Below, one piece after another: positions 1 to 9,285 of a DNA stretch of 21,698 nucleotides (positions within the stretch are counted from its first letter, which is position 1; each line of letters opens with the position of its first letter). The DNA is from Acanthaster planci (taxonomy: Eukaryota; Echinodermata; Asteroidea; Valvatida; Acanthasteridae). Location of the stretch: assembly GCF_001949145.1 (NCBI RefSeq), contig NW_019091361.1, forward strand, positions 1,182,645 through 1,204,342, read 5' to 3'. The notes beneath the pieces were generated by a model. That model ran no database searches. It was not told the origin of the DNA and was given only the letters and a program-made list of their open reading frames with translations. Both the position numbers and the translations under genes were made by a program.

Positions 1-1101
1 GGATGATGGGGAGGGTGCCCTCCACCCCTCTGGCGTGGATCCATGTCTGAGTAGGATGATAGCTAAGGAAACTACTGTGCAGATCCAACCCACTCTACTG
101 AGATACCTGCCTTACAGTGTGAACTCTTATTGAAACAAGGCATGAACTTGGAAGCATCACGTACACTGTATGTATCTTGTATATATCTCCATAGTTTTGG
201 CCCCCATCAGAGCTCTGTAATGAAACCCTTGGTATTTCACACCTTTGGTCACACATTTAAATCAGCTTTTTTCGCTCTGCACTGTTGCAGAAAAACCTTC
301 TGAGAGTTTTGTTGACCGTAAACTGTATTCCAAATACTGATTGCTGCCAAGTAGGGTGTTTGAAAGTACGTCATATACATGTATATACTCAATAATGCAC
401 ACTGAAACGCATTATTTCCAAAATACGGTGCTTTTTAGGTGAACAATTCATACAAAGTGCATGTCCTCTCAAAAGGGCCTTTACAGCGAATTGGGAAACA
501 TGAGCGAATGCACATCTCCAGGTCAGGTCTGTTATCATTCAAAGCCTGACAAACAAGGGTAATCCCTAAATCCTACTGTGGTACTCTCGTCATACATAGA
601 GCTTTGCCAAGTCACACACACACACACTCGCCGATCCTTTAATCCTTACATTTGCTTGCAAGTACCACAAGATGCAAATCAAAGTGATGACTTTTCCAGA
701 GGTGAAATTTTCCTGCCATTGAGAACTGAAAATTGACTTATCCCTTCTGTCTAAAACCATTTGAGTGTTGTTGGTAATTTTTTTATCATTGCACTGTTGA
801 GACCCTACAAGGCTCTGAAGTACAAATAACAGCACTGATCAATTCAGTGTGATGTCATTGTAGCGGCAAGCAGTTTGCATCTTATCCTTGTTCAGCCACT
901 TGACGTTACCAGCCCTCTTCCCTGATGTTATTATGGCTTGTACATTTGCAAAAAGTTGATTACTCATCCACAATATAGAATCTGTAAACATCATAAATAA
1001 AACCCCTTTTTCATGTGGTGATGACATTGGTTGCAAGAAAAACAGTTGAGGTGTTGTATCTTTTAGAAGCAGATTCCTGTGAAGGGAGGTAATTTTTGTA
1101 G
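1..1101. other. No gene recognised
   Basis: AT-rich sequence with frequent stops on both strands. It contains a short (CA)n run at about 613-627. I see no splice-bounded open frame of useful length and no RNA gene. Confidence 0.5.
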
Positions 1102-1262
1102 TTTATCAAAGTTGATTGAATATTATAATATGCAAACCCTCTACATTCATGACAGTAGTTTATTAACATCGGAAGAACATGGAGAGGTTTTAGGAGTATT
1201 GCAAAATGAATATCATCGAAAATGGTTACAGGATAAAGGGTCTGCCAAAGGTTTATTACCCT
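1102..1262 (+). other. Coding-like stretch, unrecognised
   Basis: After an acceptor-like TTTTTGTAG at 1101 the frame is open to a TGA at 1262-1264. It contains TSEEHGEVLGVLQNEYHRKW, which has protein-like composition. A second possible acceptor is at 1155. The only donor that would fit the phase of the exon at 1717 is AAAG|GTTTAT at 1250, which is poor. No knuckle cysteines are present, so it does not supply the missing upstream knuckles. The next 100 bases are open in a shifted frame, which would also suit an old, decayed coding remnant. Confidence 0.15.
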
Positions 1263-1716
1263 GAATGGTAAAGATGTCCCAGTTTGTGGCATAGTAACTG
1301 CACATACATTGCAAGCTTTAGACTGTAATAAAATAAAAACCAGCATACTGTCTCCTTGAAAAATCGCTCAGGTGTCTCAAAATACAGTAATTTGCTCCCC
1401 GGTTGCCCTGTTTGTCTGCTCTCAGTATAAACAGTCCAGTGGGAAACCCCCTTTTTTAAAAACTAATTCTTACCATACAGAAGCCACTTGTAGCTTCCTT
1501 TGTAAATGGGCAATTAAGCTACAGCTTATGAGTGAACAGCGCTGGATCAGTGCACAGCAAACAATCCAAGACTGTACGAAACATGATGCACCAGTCACTT
1601 TATTTCAACAATATCCACTTTTCGTGCCCAGGTTTTTTTATTCCAGAAAAGCCCTTACCATACAAAACTGCCCATTTATTAAATCCAGTGGAATTGCCTC
1701 TGTTTCATTCTCGCAG

Positions 1717-1861
1717 TGTATGTCCATTGTCAGACTTGTCAGCAGTGCGGGTTACCAGACCACCAGTGTGAAAGACTTAAGGACAAAGTGGGGTGCCACA
1801 TATGTGGCTCGTCGGATCACAAGAGGAGAGAATGCCCAGAGAAATTCAACAAAGTATTCAG
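1717..1861 (+). CDS. Internal exon with two zinc knuckles, ZCCHC7 (Air1/2)-like
   Basis: A pyrimidine-rich acceptor (CTGTTTCATTCTCGCAG) precedes position 1717 and a strong donor (TTCAG|GTAAGA) follows 1861. The exon holds 2 bases, 47 open codons and 2 bases. The reading shows [11 protein letters not shown], then a lysine-rich spacer, then [18 protein letters not shown], a canonical C-x2-C-x4-H-x4-C knuckle. The first unit has the unusual Asp-His-x-Cys ending instead of H-x4-C. From memory, vertebrate ZCCHC7 has the same oddity (DHSC) directly before a C-x2-C-x4-H-x4-C knuckle and a Glu-x-Trp/Phe tail. ZCCHC7 is the nuclear RNA-binding partner of the TRAMP poly(A) polymerase and helicase in RNA surveillance. 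TUT4/TUT7 knuckles (CPEDF, RRECPE) are an alternative match. Earlier knuckles expected upstream were not found in the window. Confidence 0.62.
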
Positions 1862-3687
1862 GTAAGACAAGGCATACAATAGTACCTACAAAACTGTCTT
1901 TGGTTAGGCCTACAACATGTTATTTACAGCCTGTAGCATAAAAAAGGTTTGCAGCCCCACAGCACATCTCGTACCTCGTACAGCACAACCTTGTACCCAA
2001 GATCATGCGGTGGAAATGATGCTTTCAACCTTCATTGGAAAGATCAAAGTAATGCAAATGCACCTGTTGGGTACCCCGTACATGATGATGCATCATCCAT
2101 GCACCACAGTGAAAGTCATTAACTTTCTCGTGACCCAGTACATGCATGTTTGTAGCATATCACTGGATTGCTTTTTAACCAATTTAAAGTTGTTATCTGT
2201 TACCGTGGTATTACAAAAAATACCTGTTGTATTCCTGCCTACATATCAATTATGCATGCCGGAAGTTTGCTGGGCCAGTCCGAAAATGCTGCTTTTTCCA
2301 TCTTGCAAATTGGAAGTATGATGGTGAATTTAACCTGTTTTTTTTCACAGGAGTGTTCTAGAGACTGATAACCTAAGCTAAAGCCTGGCACTCAGTTTAA
2401 TGTTGCCAATATTTCTTGAGCCTTTTTGTTTTTCTTGTTTTTTGAAACGGTATTTAGCCTACAACTCTTCTTTTTTTGGGGGGGGGGGGTGTAATGATTC
2501 TTTTACACCTTAAAAGTGTTGACAGTCCTTTTGAGAAACATTTCCATTTGGCACCTTGGCTGAAGGCCTTTCACATTCAGCCACCTGGGATTCATAGGGT
2601 TGCATCACAGGGTAACGGAATTAACAGCTATTGGCAACGTGGACATTTGGGACTTTCACAAACTGGCTTTTAGCAACTACAACACACCGATGAAAACAAC
2701 TGGAATGAGCTGGAATGAGCTGCTCTTAACAAACACCTTCCTCTGGTGACCTGTTCAGCCTTGTCGCACTCTTCATGGTATTTAAAAGGTCACATGTGTA
2801 CAGTTATTCCCCAGTTGCTTTGCTCTTTTGTCCCTTGCACAATCCTCACTCTCAACCTCAGATTTGGCAGTCCTGAAGTTGTGATGTCGTTGCTATGTTA
2901 CAAAGCCTCCACTGTCACTCTAGTATGGAACGTGTAGACTTCAGTCGCTGCCTTGTTGGGCATAGGCAAATATGGCTATGACCGAATTACTAAGCTACAG
3001 CGTGTGAGCTGGAAATAATATATTCATCTTTGGGAACTGCATGAAGCCGCTGTAGCTGACGGCTTCCATATAGTGTATTGTGTATTAGAATTCAGCTGCG
3101 GCCAGATACATGTAATTTTGGATATGACCAGTTTCTTAGAACGGGGATGTCTTTCATTTTTGACATGGGTTTCCATAGCACCCTCTCACAAGTGAGCAAC
3201 GGAATTGCGGGTGATTGATCGAGAGACCAAAAACTGTTTCCTTATCTCCCGGGCATATTTGTAAATTGTCAAAGTCCTCCGGGGGGGGGGACAGTCAATT
3301 ATACAGTGCATTGCCAAATATCTGGAATGATAGAAAACTTCTTGTCAATGAGGGCTTCCCTAATGGAACTGAAAATTGGATTTAAAGTTCTCCAAAATGT
3401 AGTTTTCTAATATGTGGAACTCTGTTTTTTTACTCTTATAGTGACACCCCTTAGAGTGGCATAACAGCGGGATGGAATTACTAAGGGTTCACCGGGGGGA
3501 GCACTTTTTTTGCAGTTTGAGCAAAGGAACTGTGGCATGTATTGTATATATAGGTTGTGGGTAGGGGGACACGGAATGGCATGGGGGGAACGTGCCCCTT
3601 TGTCCCCATTCCCTCATCATACACACCCTCCCTCCAGTTTCGATATTTTAAATGTAAAATGCTCCATTTTTCTTCTTTTTTTAACAG

Positions 3688-3731
3688 AAACAAGAAGAGG
3701 AAGACAGATACCGCACAGCACCTTGATACTG
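3688..3731 (+). CDS. Candidate short basic exon downstream of the zinc-knuckle exon
   Basis: A very good acceptor (long T-rich tract then TTAACAG) precedes 3688 and a donor CTG|GTATGA follows 3731. The 44 bases fit the phase left by the exon at 1717-1861: one base completes an Arg codon, then 14 open codons read NKKRKTDTAQHLDT, leaving one G. The basic run looks like a nuclear localisation signal. In vertebrate ZCCHC7 a lysine-rich linker also follows the knuckle at this place. The other two frames are less suitable: one has an internal stop. Support is splice signals plus phase only, so this remains a candidate. Confidence 0.42.
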
Positions 3732-3940
3732 GTATGATATAATTAGACTGTCAGGCATTCCTGAACCACATCATCACAATAGCACCAGCCAAATAATGGA
3801 GGAGTCATGGCTACTTTTAACTTGAAGAGGACAGATCTGTTTATTGGGCAAGTATCTGCCCTGAGCGGGATCAAGAGAGGGTGCAGTTTTCCTAGCAACA
3901 AAGGGTGTTTTAGGTGGGACTGCACTTCACTGGTTAATAT

Positions 3941-4195
3941 TCACAGATGATTATGAAATGCATGTGTTACGGTCAAAGGGCTATCAACACTTGAACACTC
4001 CCCACCAATTTTGCTCTTTTCAACCAATGAGGAGATATTTCTGCTCGTGGCATCAGCTGGCGGCCTCGTGTATGGCCAGACAACTGAGTTGATATCGTGG
4101 GCAGCGTCCAACCTCATTCCCAGGGTATCAAGCAATTTGCTTCCACCGCTACCTGTGCCTGCTTGCTCTCCCTCTCGCTGAATCATTTGCATATC
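3941..4195 (-). other. Possible nested exon on the minus strand, unrecognised
   Basis: On the minus strand an acceptor-like CCAATATTTTAG|GATATG is followed by 83 open codons to a TGA at 3941. The translation looks protein-like (SKLLDTLGMRLDAAHDINSV is one part). However, the plus strand of the same DNA also has an open, protein-like frame (about 3990-4185, including ASAGGLVYGQTTELISWAAS). At most one can be real and neither matches a family I know; an old repeat is an alternative. It lies in the proposed intron between 3731 and 4937. Confidence 0.18.
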
Positions 4196-4936
4196 CTAAA
4201 ATATTGGATACATATGTTAGTGAGGAATAGTCATGTTCTTGACCGTGCTTTCAATCAATGTTCATGATAGTGTGCAGTGCAATAACTCAGAGACAGTTCT
4301 TTGTAATGTGTTTGTTTTGTGATTTTTTCAGCCATAAAAAAGTTCAAATTTCATCCAACCAAAATGCATATCACTTTTTTTTTTATTATGGAGGAGGGGG
4401 ATTGTTTAAAGGGGAAAGTCAATAAAATAATTCACACCAAATCTGGAAGCACATAATACGTGTACATGGTGAAAGTATAAACACCGAATGCATGGTGTAA
4501 AACATTTCCCCGCTGTTCCGGCATTGAATTGGGATACAGGCAGAAAGTTTCCTTTCCAGGTATTACTGCTGGAAACCAAGCTGGAAATGAAGTAATTGCT
4601 GATGAAGGCATGGAGTGAAGAAAGTCTTTCGTTTTTGTCAAACAACACTGTGCAATCTGAAATATATTGCTGGTTCATGACACACTGCTGTCAGGATTCA
4701 CACTATCCACAGGGGCAATGTGTACGTTTGACACTGTTGGTAACTTTTGCATAAGCCATACCCTTATAAATGCAGTGTTGATGACACTCAGGGCATTCAA
4801 ATTGATTCTGAAAGATGATCTCTGCATACATTAGAAAGTATAATATCGGTCATTCTTTATACTGTACTTGCTCAGATTTTCTACCAAAGTAACCCGAATA
4901 AATAGGCATAATTTGTATCTGTCCCATTATCTACAG

Positions 4937-5006
4937 TCGCCGTAGCTGGCTGCTGCATATGTGGCAGCTCTCCAGGAGATCCTATATACAGAGACATTGA
5001 AATCAG
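4937..5006 (+). CDS. Candidate exon with a C-x2-C motif, same gene
   Basis: The acceptor CCCATTATCTACAG precedes 4937 and a donor CAG|GTGTTTG follows 5006. Taking the single G left by the 3688-3731 exon, it reads Val then 22 open codons including AVAGCCICGSSPGDPIYRDI, leaving AG. The GC-x-ICGSS core repeats that of the knuckle in the 1717-1861 exon (GCHICGSS), which argues that both belong to one gene, but the His and last Cys of a knuckle are missing here. In ZCCHC7 another knuckle follows the basic linker, so the order fits. The same frame stays open past the donor to a TGA near 5187, so an unspliced terminal exon is also possible. Confidence 0.33.
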
Positions 5007-5187
5007 GTGTTTGATTACCAGGTTCAGAGCCACAATGATGAATCAAATAGCCTTTCATCTTCTGGATCTGGAAATAATAAGAGTGGAAAACACAGGCAAT
5101 GTACAGCTGATTGAATGTTACGTTAATTCAGATTGGTGCATAGACTGTCACATGGGTGGTTTGTACCAGATGATAAAACGCGCTTGA

Positions 5188-6024
5188 GAATTTTAAAACC
5201 AGTTATTAAATACACTTGACCCCAGGTTGGGGCAACAAATATCTGCTCCTGTGCTATTGTTACTTTTAATAATAATAAGTCCTAACACAAAACAAATGAG
5301 AAAACTTTAGATTCCCTGAAGAAGCCAGTGCTTGAAATATCAATTACCGATATCATTAATGTTCTAAGTGAAGACCTTTTTCACATACACTGTCATTTAA
5401 AAGCATATTTTTAAGGGGATCCGAAATATATCTTCTTGATTGAGGATAAAGTTGCAGCTATGGTTCACGGTACAATAGGTACCTCTGTTTATGTTGCCTT
5501 TTGGATCTCAAAATATGAAAACACTGTTGTTGATGGGCATTTCCTTTGTTTTCGTGTATTAAAAATTAGTCTGTGAAGTGCAGCTTTCATGTTACTCCCC
5601 TTTGAACAGAATCACTTTCCTGGGTTAAAATTTCGACCAAGTACCTCTTATATAAATTATTTCAAATTGCACCATTAAGTACAGCTTGGATGTTCCCCCT
5701 TTTGGAGTAAATTCCAAATACATGTATCATGTATTTCGTGAAACTCGTGTAGGGTACCTCTAAAACACCCCACAGAGGTCCTTGTAGGGTGCGTGTGTAC
5801 ATTTGAAGTTAAATGGGGACCTTTCGACGTTAATGGACGTTTCATAAAGTTGGTGCGTGGCCTGTAGTGTTCTGCACAAGCCCGATGTACATTGTGAAAA
5901 TAAAGTCACACAGCTAGGTCGCAAGACCTGCATATGATTCAACATAGGGTTAACACATCATGCCCTTGCTTTTGGAAGAATATTTATAACTACCACCCCC
6001 CCCAAACACTGGAATCAAAGTCTT
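5188..6024. other. No gene recognised
   Basis: AT-rich non-coding sequence with many stops. Probably intron if the + strand zinc-knuckle gene model is right. A C8 tract lies at about 5996-6003. Confidence 0.45.
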
Positions 6025-6175
6025 GCAGGGCCATAGCCACGAGGGGGGGGGCACATGTATGCCCCCACAAATTTCCGGTGCTCCCCAGTTGGCCCTTCCC
6101 CCCACTAAAAAAAAACGGATAAATGGATACTGAACTAGGCTGACAAAAGTTTGTCCCCCCAAAAAACCACACCAC
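6025..6175. repeat. Degenerate short interspersed element with CAGGG..TAGCCA end and poly-G
   Basis: The end CAGGGCCATAGCCACGAGG followed by a run of nine G resembles the CAGGGGCGTAGCGAAGG unit at 8794. C-rich and G-poor sequence on the far side (GGCCCTTCCCCCCAC, CCCCCCAAAAAACC) gives a one-sided strand bias. Such units are common dispersed repeats in invertebrate genomes as far as I recall. The right boundary is not defined. Confidence 0.3.
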
Positions 6176-6399
6176 TGAAAGCTGGTACCCCCATAAGATG
6201 CTTCCTATTAGAGTGCAAGCTTTTGAGCCATCTCCAGGTATGGCAGTCCAAACAAAACTAAATTTACGTAGCTAAGATTGAGAATGCAAAAGAAAAAATG
6301 TAAACTGGTAAAACGCATTTGGTTTCCTGTTTCGATTTCAATTTTCGCCAAATAATGACACTCTGCACTTGGCATGCTTTTTTTTTTTTTTTACATCAG

Positions 6400-6440
6400 A
6401 GGTCCATTTTTAAAGGATATTTTTACACGTCTCTTTCAAG
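6400..6440 (+). CDS. Weak candidate mini-exon
   Basis: An uninterrupted T tract followed by ACATCAG makes a strong-looking acceptor before 6400, and CAAG|GTTAGG is a moderate donor after 6440. The 41 bases begin with one base that completes an Arg codon after the 4937-5006 exon, then read GPFLKDIFTRLFQ and leave one G, which fits the next candidate at 7302. The only support is splice-site appearance and phase; the T tract could be plain low-complexity sequence. Confidence 0.2.
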
Positions 6441-6938
6441 GTTAGGGCCGTTCGTAATTTCAGATATACATGTATAGTGCTAAAGCGAAACGACTTTCTG
6501 CATTGGACGTTATTTAACGCTTGCAGCGAATTTTGCTCGAGTTGAAATGTGTGCAGCCTTAGCAAATTCGCAGCACCCTGGTTTTGTGATCTGACGCGGA
6601 AAAATGCGGGCCTGTCCACTTTTGCGCCACGTATGAACCAACCTATTGGCGATTGCCAGTTTCAAAAAATATGCTCGTATCCAAGGACTTTTCGGAGGTG
6701 ATTTTCTGAATTAGAACCAAAGATGATTACGAATTCTGGTTAGTTGTTGCACGTCAAGGATTCTAGAAGTGCGTCACTAGGGATCAACTTCCTGGCTCTA
6801 ATCAGCATGTTGGCCACTGAGGGATTATTTGCTTCGAAGATTCCATTTTCTGAAACCTCAACCCTGGGTATACCTGATTATATTTACACAAACTTCAAGA
6901 TGTCATTATTATAATACATTCGAGAAAAAGTCCGTCCT

Positions 6939-7141
6939 ATGGCGGATTACTGTGATTACTTAGGCTTTATTAGTAGCCTCATTTTGTCTCATTTGTTCAT
7001 TATACTGTTGGACGGAGACTTGAGGGGAATACTGGTTTTTATCTCGAAGGTGCTCAGTTTCTGTATACATGCCGTTGTCGTTCCAGACTCAAATATCTAC
7101 GATGTAGAAGCCGATGATGTACAGTTTACTACTGTAGGGTA
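6939..7141 (+). CDS. Small open frame, two hydrophobic segments, unrecognised
   Basis: ATG-initiated frame of 67 codons (MADYCDYLGFISSLILSH at the start) with two hydrophobic stretches, about residues 8-25 and 30-48, and an acidic tail (YDVEADDVQF). A donor-like GG|GTAAAAG at 7138/7139 and the acceptor at 7301/7302 would remove a 163-base intron in consistent phase and add FKPSPVPEP before a stop. This competes with the basic-tail reading of the exon at 7302. Without homology it may be chance; I recognise no family. Confidence 0.15.
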
Positions 7142-7301
7142 AAAGAAGACATCCAACATTGTGCACTAAACATGTGATAATTATGCAACCAAGTGTTATC
7201 ATAATATCGGGATTTTTAATGTTTTGAGCCATGGTATTGTCATTGGTTTATTTTTGGTTTTTATCCCGGTATGTGCCAAATTCCATGCTTTTTTCTTTTA
7301 G

Positions 7302-7399
7302 GTTTAAACCATCCCCTGTCCCAGAGCCCTAGTGTCCGCGCCGCGGATCTTCACAAGCTTCGGTACAAAAGGCTGTTCAAACGTCACAAAGCGTTGTAA
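7302..7399 (+). CDS. Candidate terminal exon encoding a basic C-terminal tail
   Basis: A strong acceptor (CCATGCTTTTTTCTTTTAG) precedes 7302. If the previous exon leaves one base, the exon completes a codon with GT and then reads 31 codons ending at TAA 7397-7399. The tail is basic, with LHKLRYKRLFKRHKAL at the end, a composition expected of a nuclear RNA-binding protein. If the previous exon leaves two bases the frame is different and ends after nine codons (FKPSPVPEP). No AATAAA lies close downstream; TATAAA-like sites occur near 7431 and 7604. I do not recognise the tail as a known domain. Confidence 0.33.
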
Positions 7400-7796
7400 C
7401 TTACTACACCATCTTGGGACGTAGGCCTGCATATAAACAACATGCAGTGTATTATGCGGAAGTGTAGACCCCGGATAATCGAGCAAATCCGAGCAAATGC
7501 TGTCCATTTAATCGAGTTCAAAGAAACCATGTACTGTACATGTAGTAGCAATCAGTGGACACGTGCTCACATACTAAAAGGCGTGAGCACGAGCAAAAGC
7601 GGGCTTTATAAAAGTTCTTTTTGTCCCTCTCGCAATTCAAGAAACCACCTAAAAAATATGGTTTTAGTGTAACTTGACCACGGTGTGGTGCTACCCACGA
7701 AGTCATGTGAGATCATGATGAGTGTTTTATTATTTCTTTCCCTTTTGTTTCTTTTTGTTTATTTTCCCCGTTTTTTTTTTACGGTTGGTATTGTAG

Positions 7797-8029
7797 TAAC
7801 TGAGCACCGTTGTGTTGTAATGAAACGAAACATTTTTCAAAGACAACTCATGGCACTCTTACTTGCAAACCTTATGGAAGGCATCCTGGAGAGATGCAAC
7901 CACGAAGAGAATAGATGCATGGGAGTAAAGGCCCAGACTCGGGAAACAAAGGAAATTAGGAGAGGGATGAAAATCCAGTCCACACGCTGGCCTTCAAGAG
8001 AAGGATTCGGTCGTGGGTCAAGAGGTTGA
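7797..8029 (+). CDS. Possible alternative terminal exon, Arg/Glu-rich
   Basis: A long pyrimidine tract (about 7735-7785) and TTGTAG precede 7797. The frame starting with two bases is open for 76 codons to the TGA at 8027-8029. It reads as charged, helix-prone sequence: an LMALLLANLMEGILERCNHE stretch, then KAQTRETKEIRRGMKIQ, ending in GFGRGSRG. Composition looks more like protein than the flanking DNA, and the phase would fit an upstream exon leaving one base. No domain is recognised. The open frame continues upstream to about 7685 as hydrophobic residues, but that part is the pyrimidine tract and probably not coding. It could also be a chance open frame. Confidence 0.2.
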
Positions 8030-8099
8030 ATGTGCGGAGAGTGCAGGCACACCAACCTGACTCCGCAATCACCATCCTGACCAGTGGTTAAAGCTAGCC

Positions 8100-8349
8100 C
8101 TGGGCCGTTCTCCAATACTCAACTTCGTCTCCGTCTCAGACTTCGTTCCCAAAACCAATCCCCGATTGTGGGCCTGAAGCGTTCAAATTAAATTGGATTA
8201 CTGTAATTTTTGGCTCTCTTGCATCTCATTTGATGTGTTGTGGCACTATTAGACTAATTACTGCGCTTACAGCTTCAAAGTCACCTAGTCAAAAAGAAAC
8301 AGTTGAAGCCTGAGACGGAGCCGAAGTTGAGTATTGGAAAACGGCCCTG
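8100..8349. mobile_element. Foldback (MITE-like) element with 45-bp inverted ends
   Basis: Positions 8100-8144 and 8305-8349 are reverse complements at 41 of 45 bases. The right arm, read inward, begins CAGGGCCGTTTTCCAATACT; the left arm begins CTGGGCCGTTCTCCAATACT. The 160-base middle has no open frame. CAGGG ends suggest a hAT-type non-autonomous element, but I could not see a clear 8-bp target duplication; a TA lies next to the right end. No transposase is present. Confidence 0.65.
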
Positions 8350-8793
8350 TAGTCGAATCCCCGGCATGAGATGGTTTATAGTTGATTTGGTTTGAGGGAA
8401 CCAAGAAGACTTGACAACAAATACACGAGCACGATAAAAATCGTGTAGTTCATTCACCAAGTAATTTAATTTCACAGCTCATTACATCTCATACATTGAC
8501 TGTATGTTGTTCGAATATCACATCGGCAGCGCGTGCTATTCTCTTCATGCAGTTGCACGGGTATTGGTTCTGTGGCAGTTCACAAGGGAGGAATTAGGTA
8601 AGCCTAGACAATTTTTGTTTTCTCTGAAATAATGCATTCCTCAATTTGTTGTCGCATACATCAATTCAAGACGGGTACTTTACAAAAGCGAAGAGCAGCA
8701 GTTTTAAGAAACTTACTGGATGTTGAGTTGAAATGACCTTTCTCAACAACGTCATGTGCTGGTGCTTCGTCTCACTCGGACGATGCTTTGATG

Positions 8794-8840
8794 CAGGGGC
8801 GTAGCGAAGGCATTGTCTTTTTGGAGGGGGAGTGCCAAAG
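8794..8840. repeat. Fragment of a CAGGGGCGTAGC-type dispersed repeat
   Basis: CAGGGGCGTAGCGAAGG followed by a G-rich run (GGAGGGGGAG) matches the style of the unit at 6025. Only one end is visible, so this is a fragment. Family name unknown to me. Confidence 0.3.
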
Positions 8841-9054
8841 TCAATTTGCTGACTTGTAACTTGCTTGCTAACCTCGTCTCGTAAAATGAAAAATCCGTGG
8901 TACGCTACATTTCGTACTTCATAGGAAATTCCAACGGCCAACATATATCGATATATATACCTGTTTTGGATTCATTTTCAGACCAAAGCGACTGGAATTA
9001 CTTATAAGGGGTGCCACAGCTCCGGTCGCTACTCCCCTGGTTTGATGTCACTAA

Positions 9055-9285
9055 CCGGGGCGGATCAAGGATTTTCAAGGGGGGGGGGGTGCGTGACCTA
9101 AAAATTTAGGGTCGTGGCCGTAAACTTTGAGAAGTTGTGTAACCGGAAGCAGAACTGCATGCCTTTGTCACATTATGAGTCCCTCCCGTTCTGTTTCTTC
9201 CCCTTTCCATTTTCATTCGCTCCTTATTTGTTTATGATTCTTTTGGTGAAAAAAAGAGGGGGCGTGATCCCTGGATCCGCTCCAA
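9055..9285. mobile_element. Short non-autonomous element with GGGGCGGATC inverted ends
   Basis: The left end GGGGCGGATCAAGGAT (9057-9072) pairs with ATCCCTGGATCCGCTCC (9267-9283), about 16 bp with small differences. A run of 11 G follows the left end. The interior has a frame with no recognisable protein. This is a very common arrangement of dispersed repeats in marine invertebrate genomes as I recall it; the precise boundaries are uncertain. Confidence 0.5.

Noticed and set aside
1372-1941. Plus-strand open frame of 189 codons
   Set aside because: It runs across the zinc-knuckle exon in a different frame and through its splice sites; the knuckle reading has both splice signals and a recognisable motif.
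8350-8372. tRNA T-arm-like AGTCGAATCCCCGGCA
   Set aside because: No acceptor stem, anticodon arm or A box could be fitted upstream; the sequence abuts the foldback element end.
8943-8956. Perfect palindrome ATATATCGATATAT
   Set aside because: A simple AT alternation around a single CG; expected by chance in AT-rich DNA.
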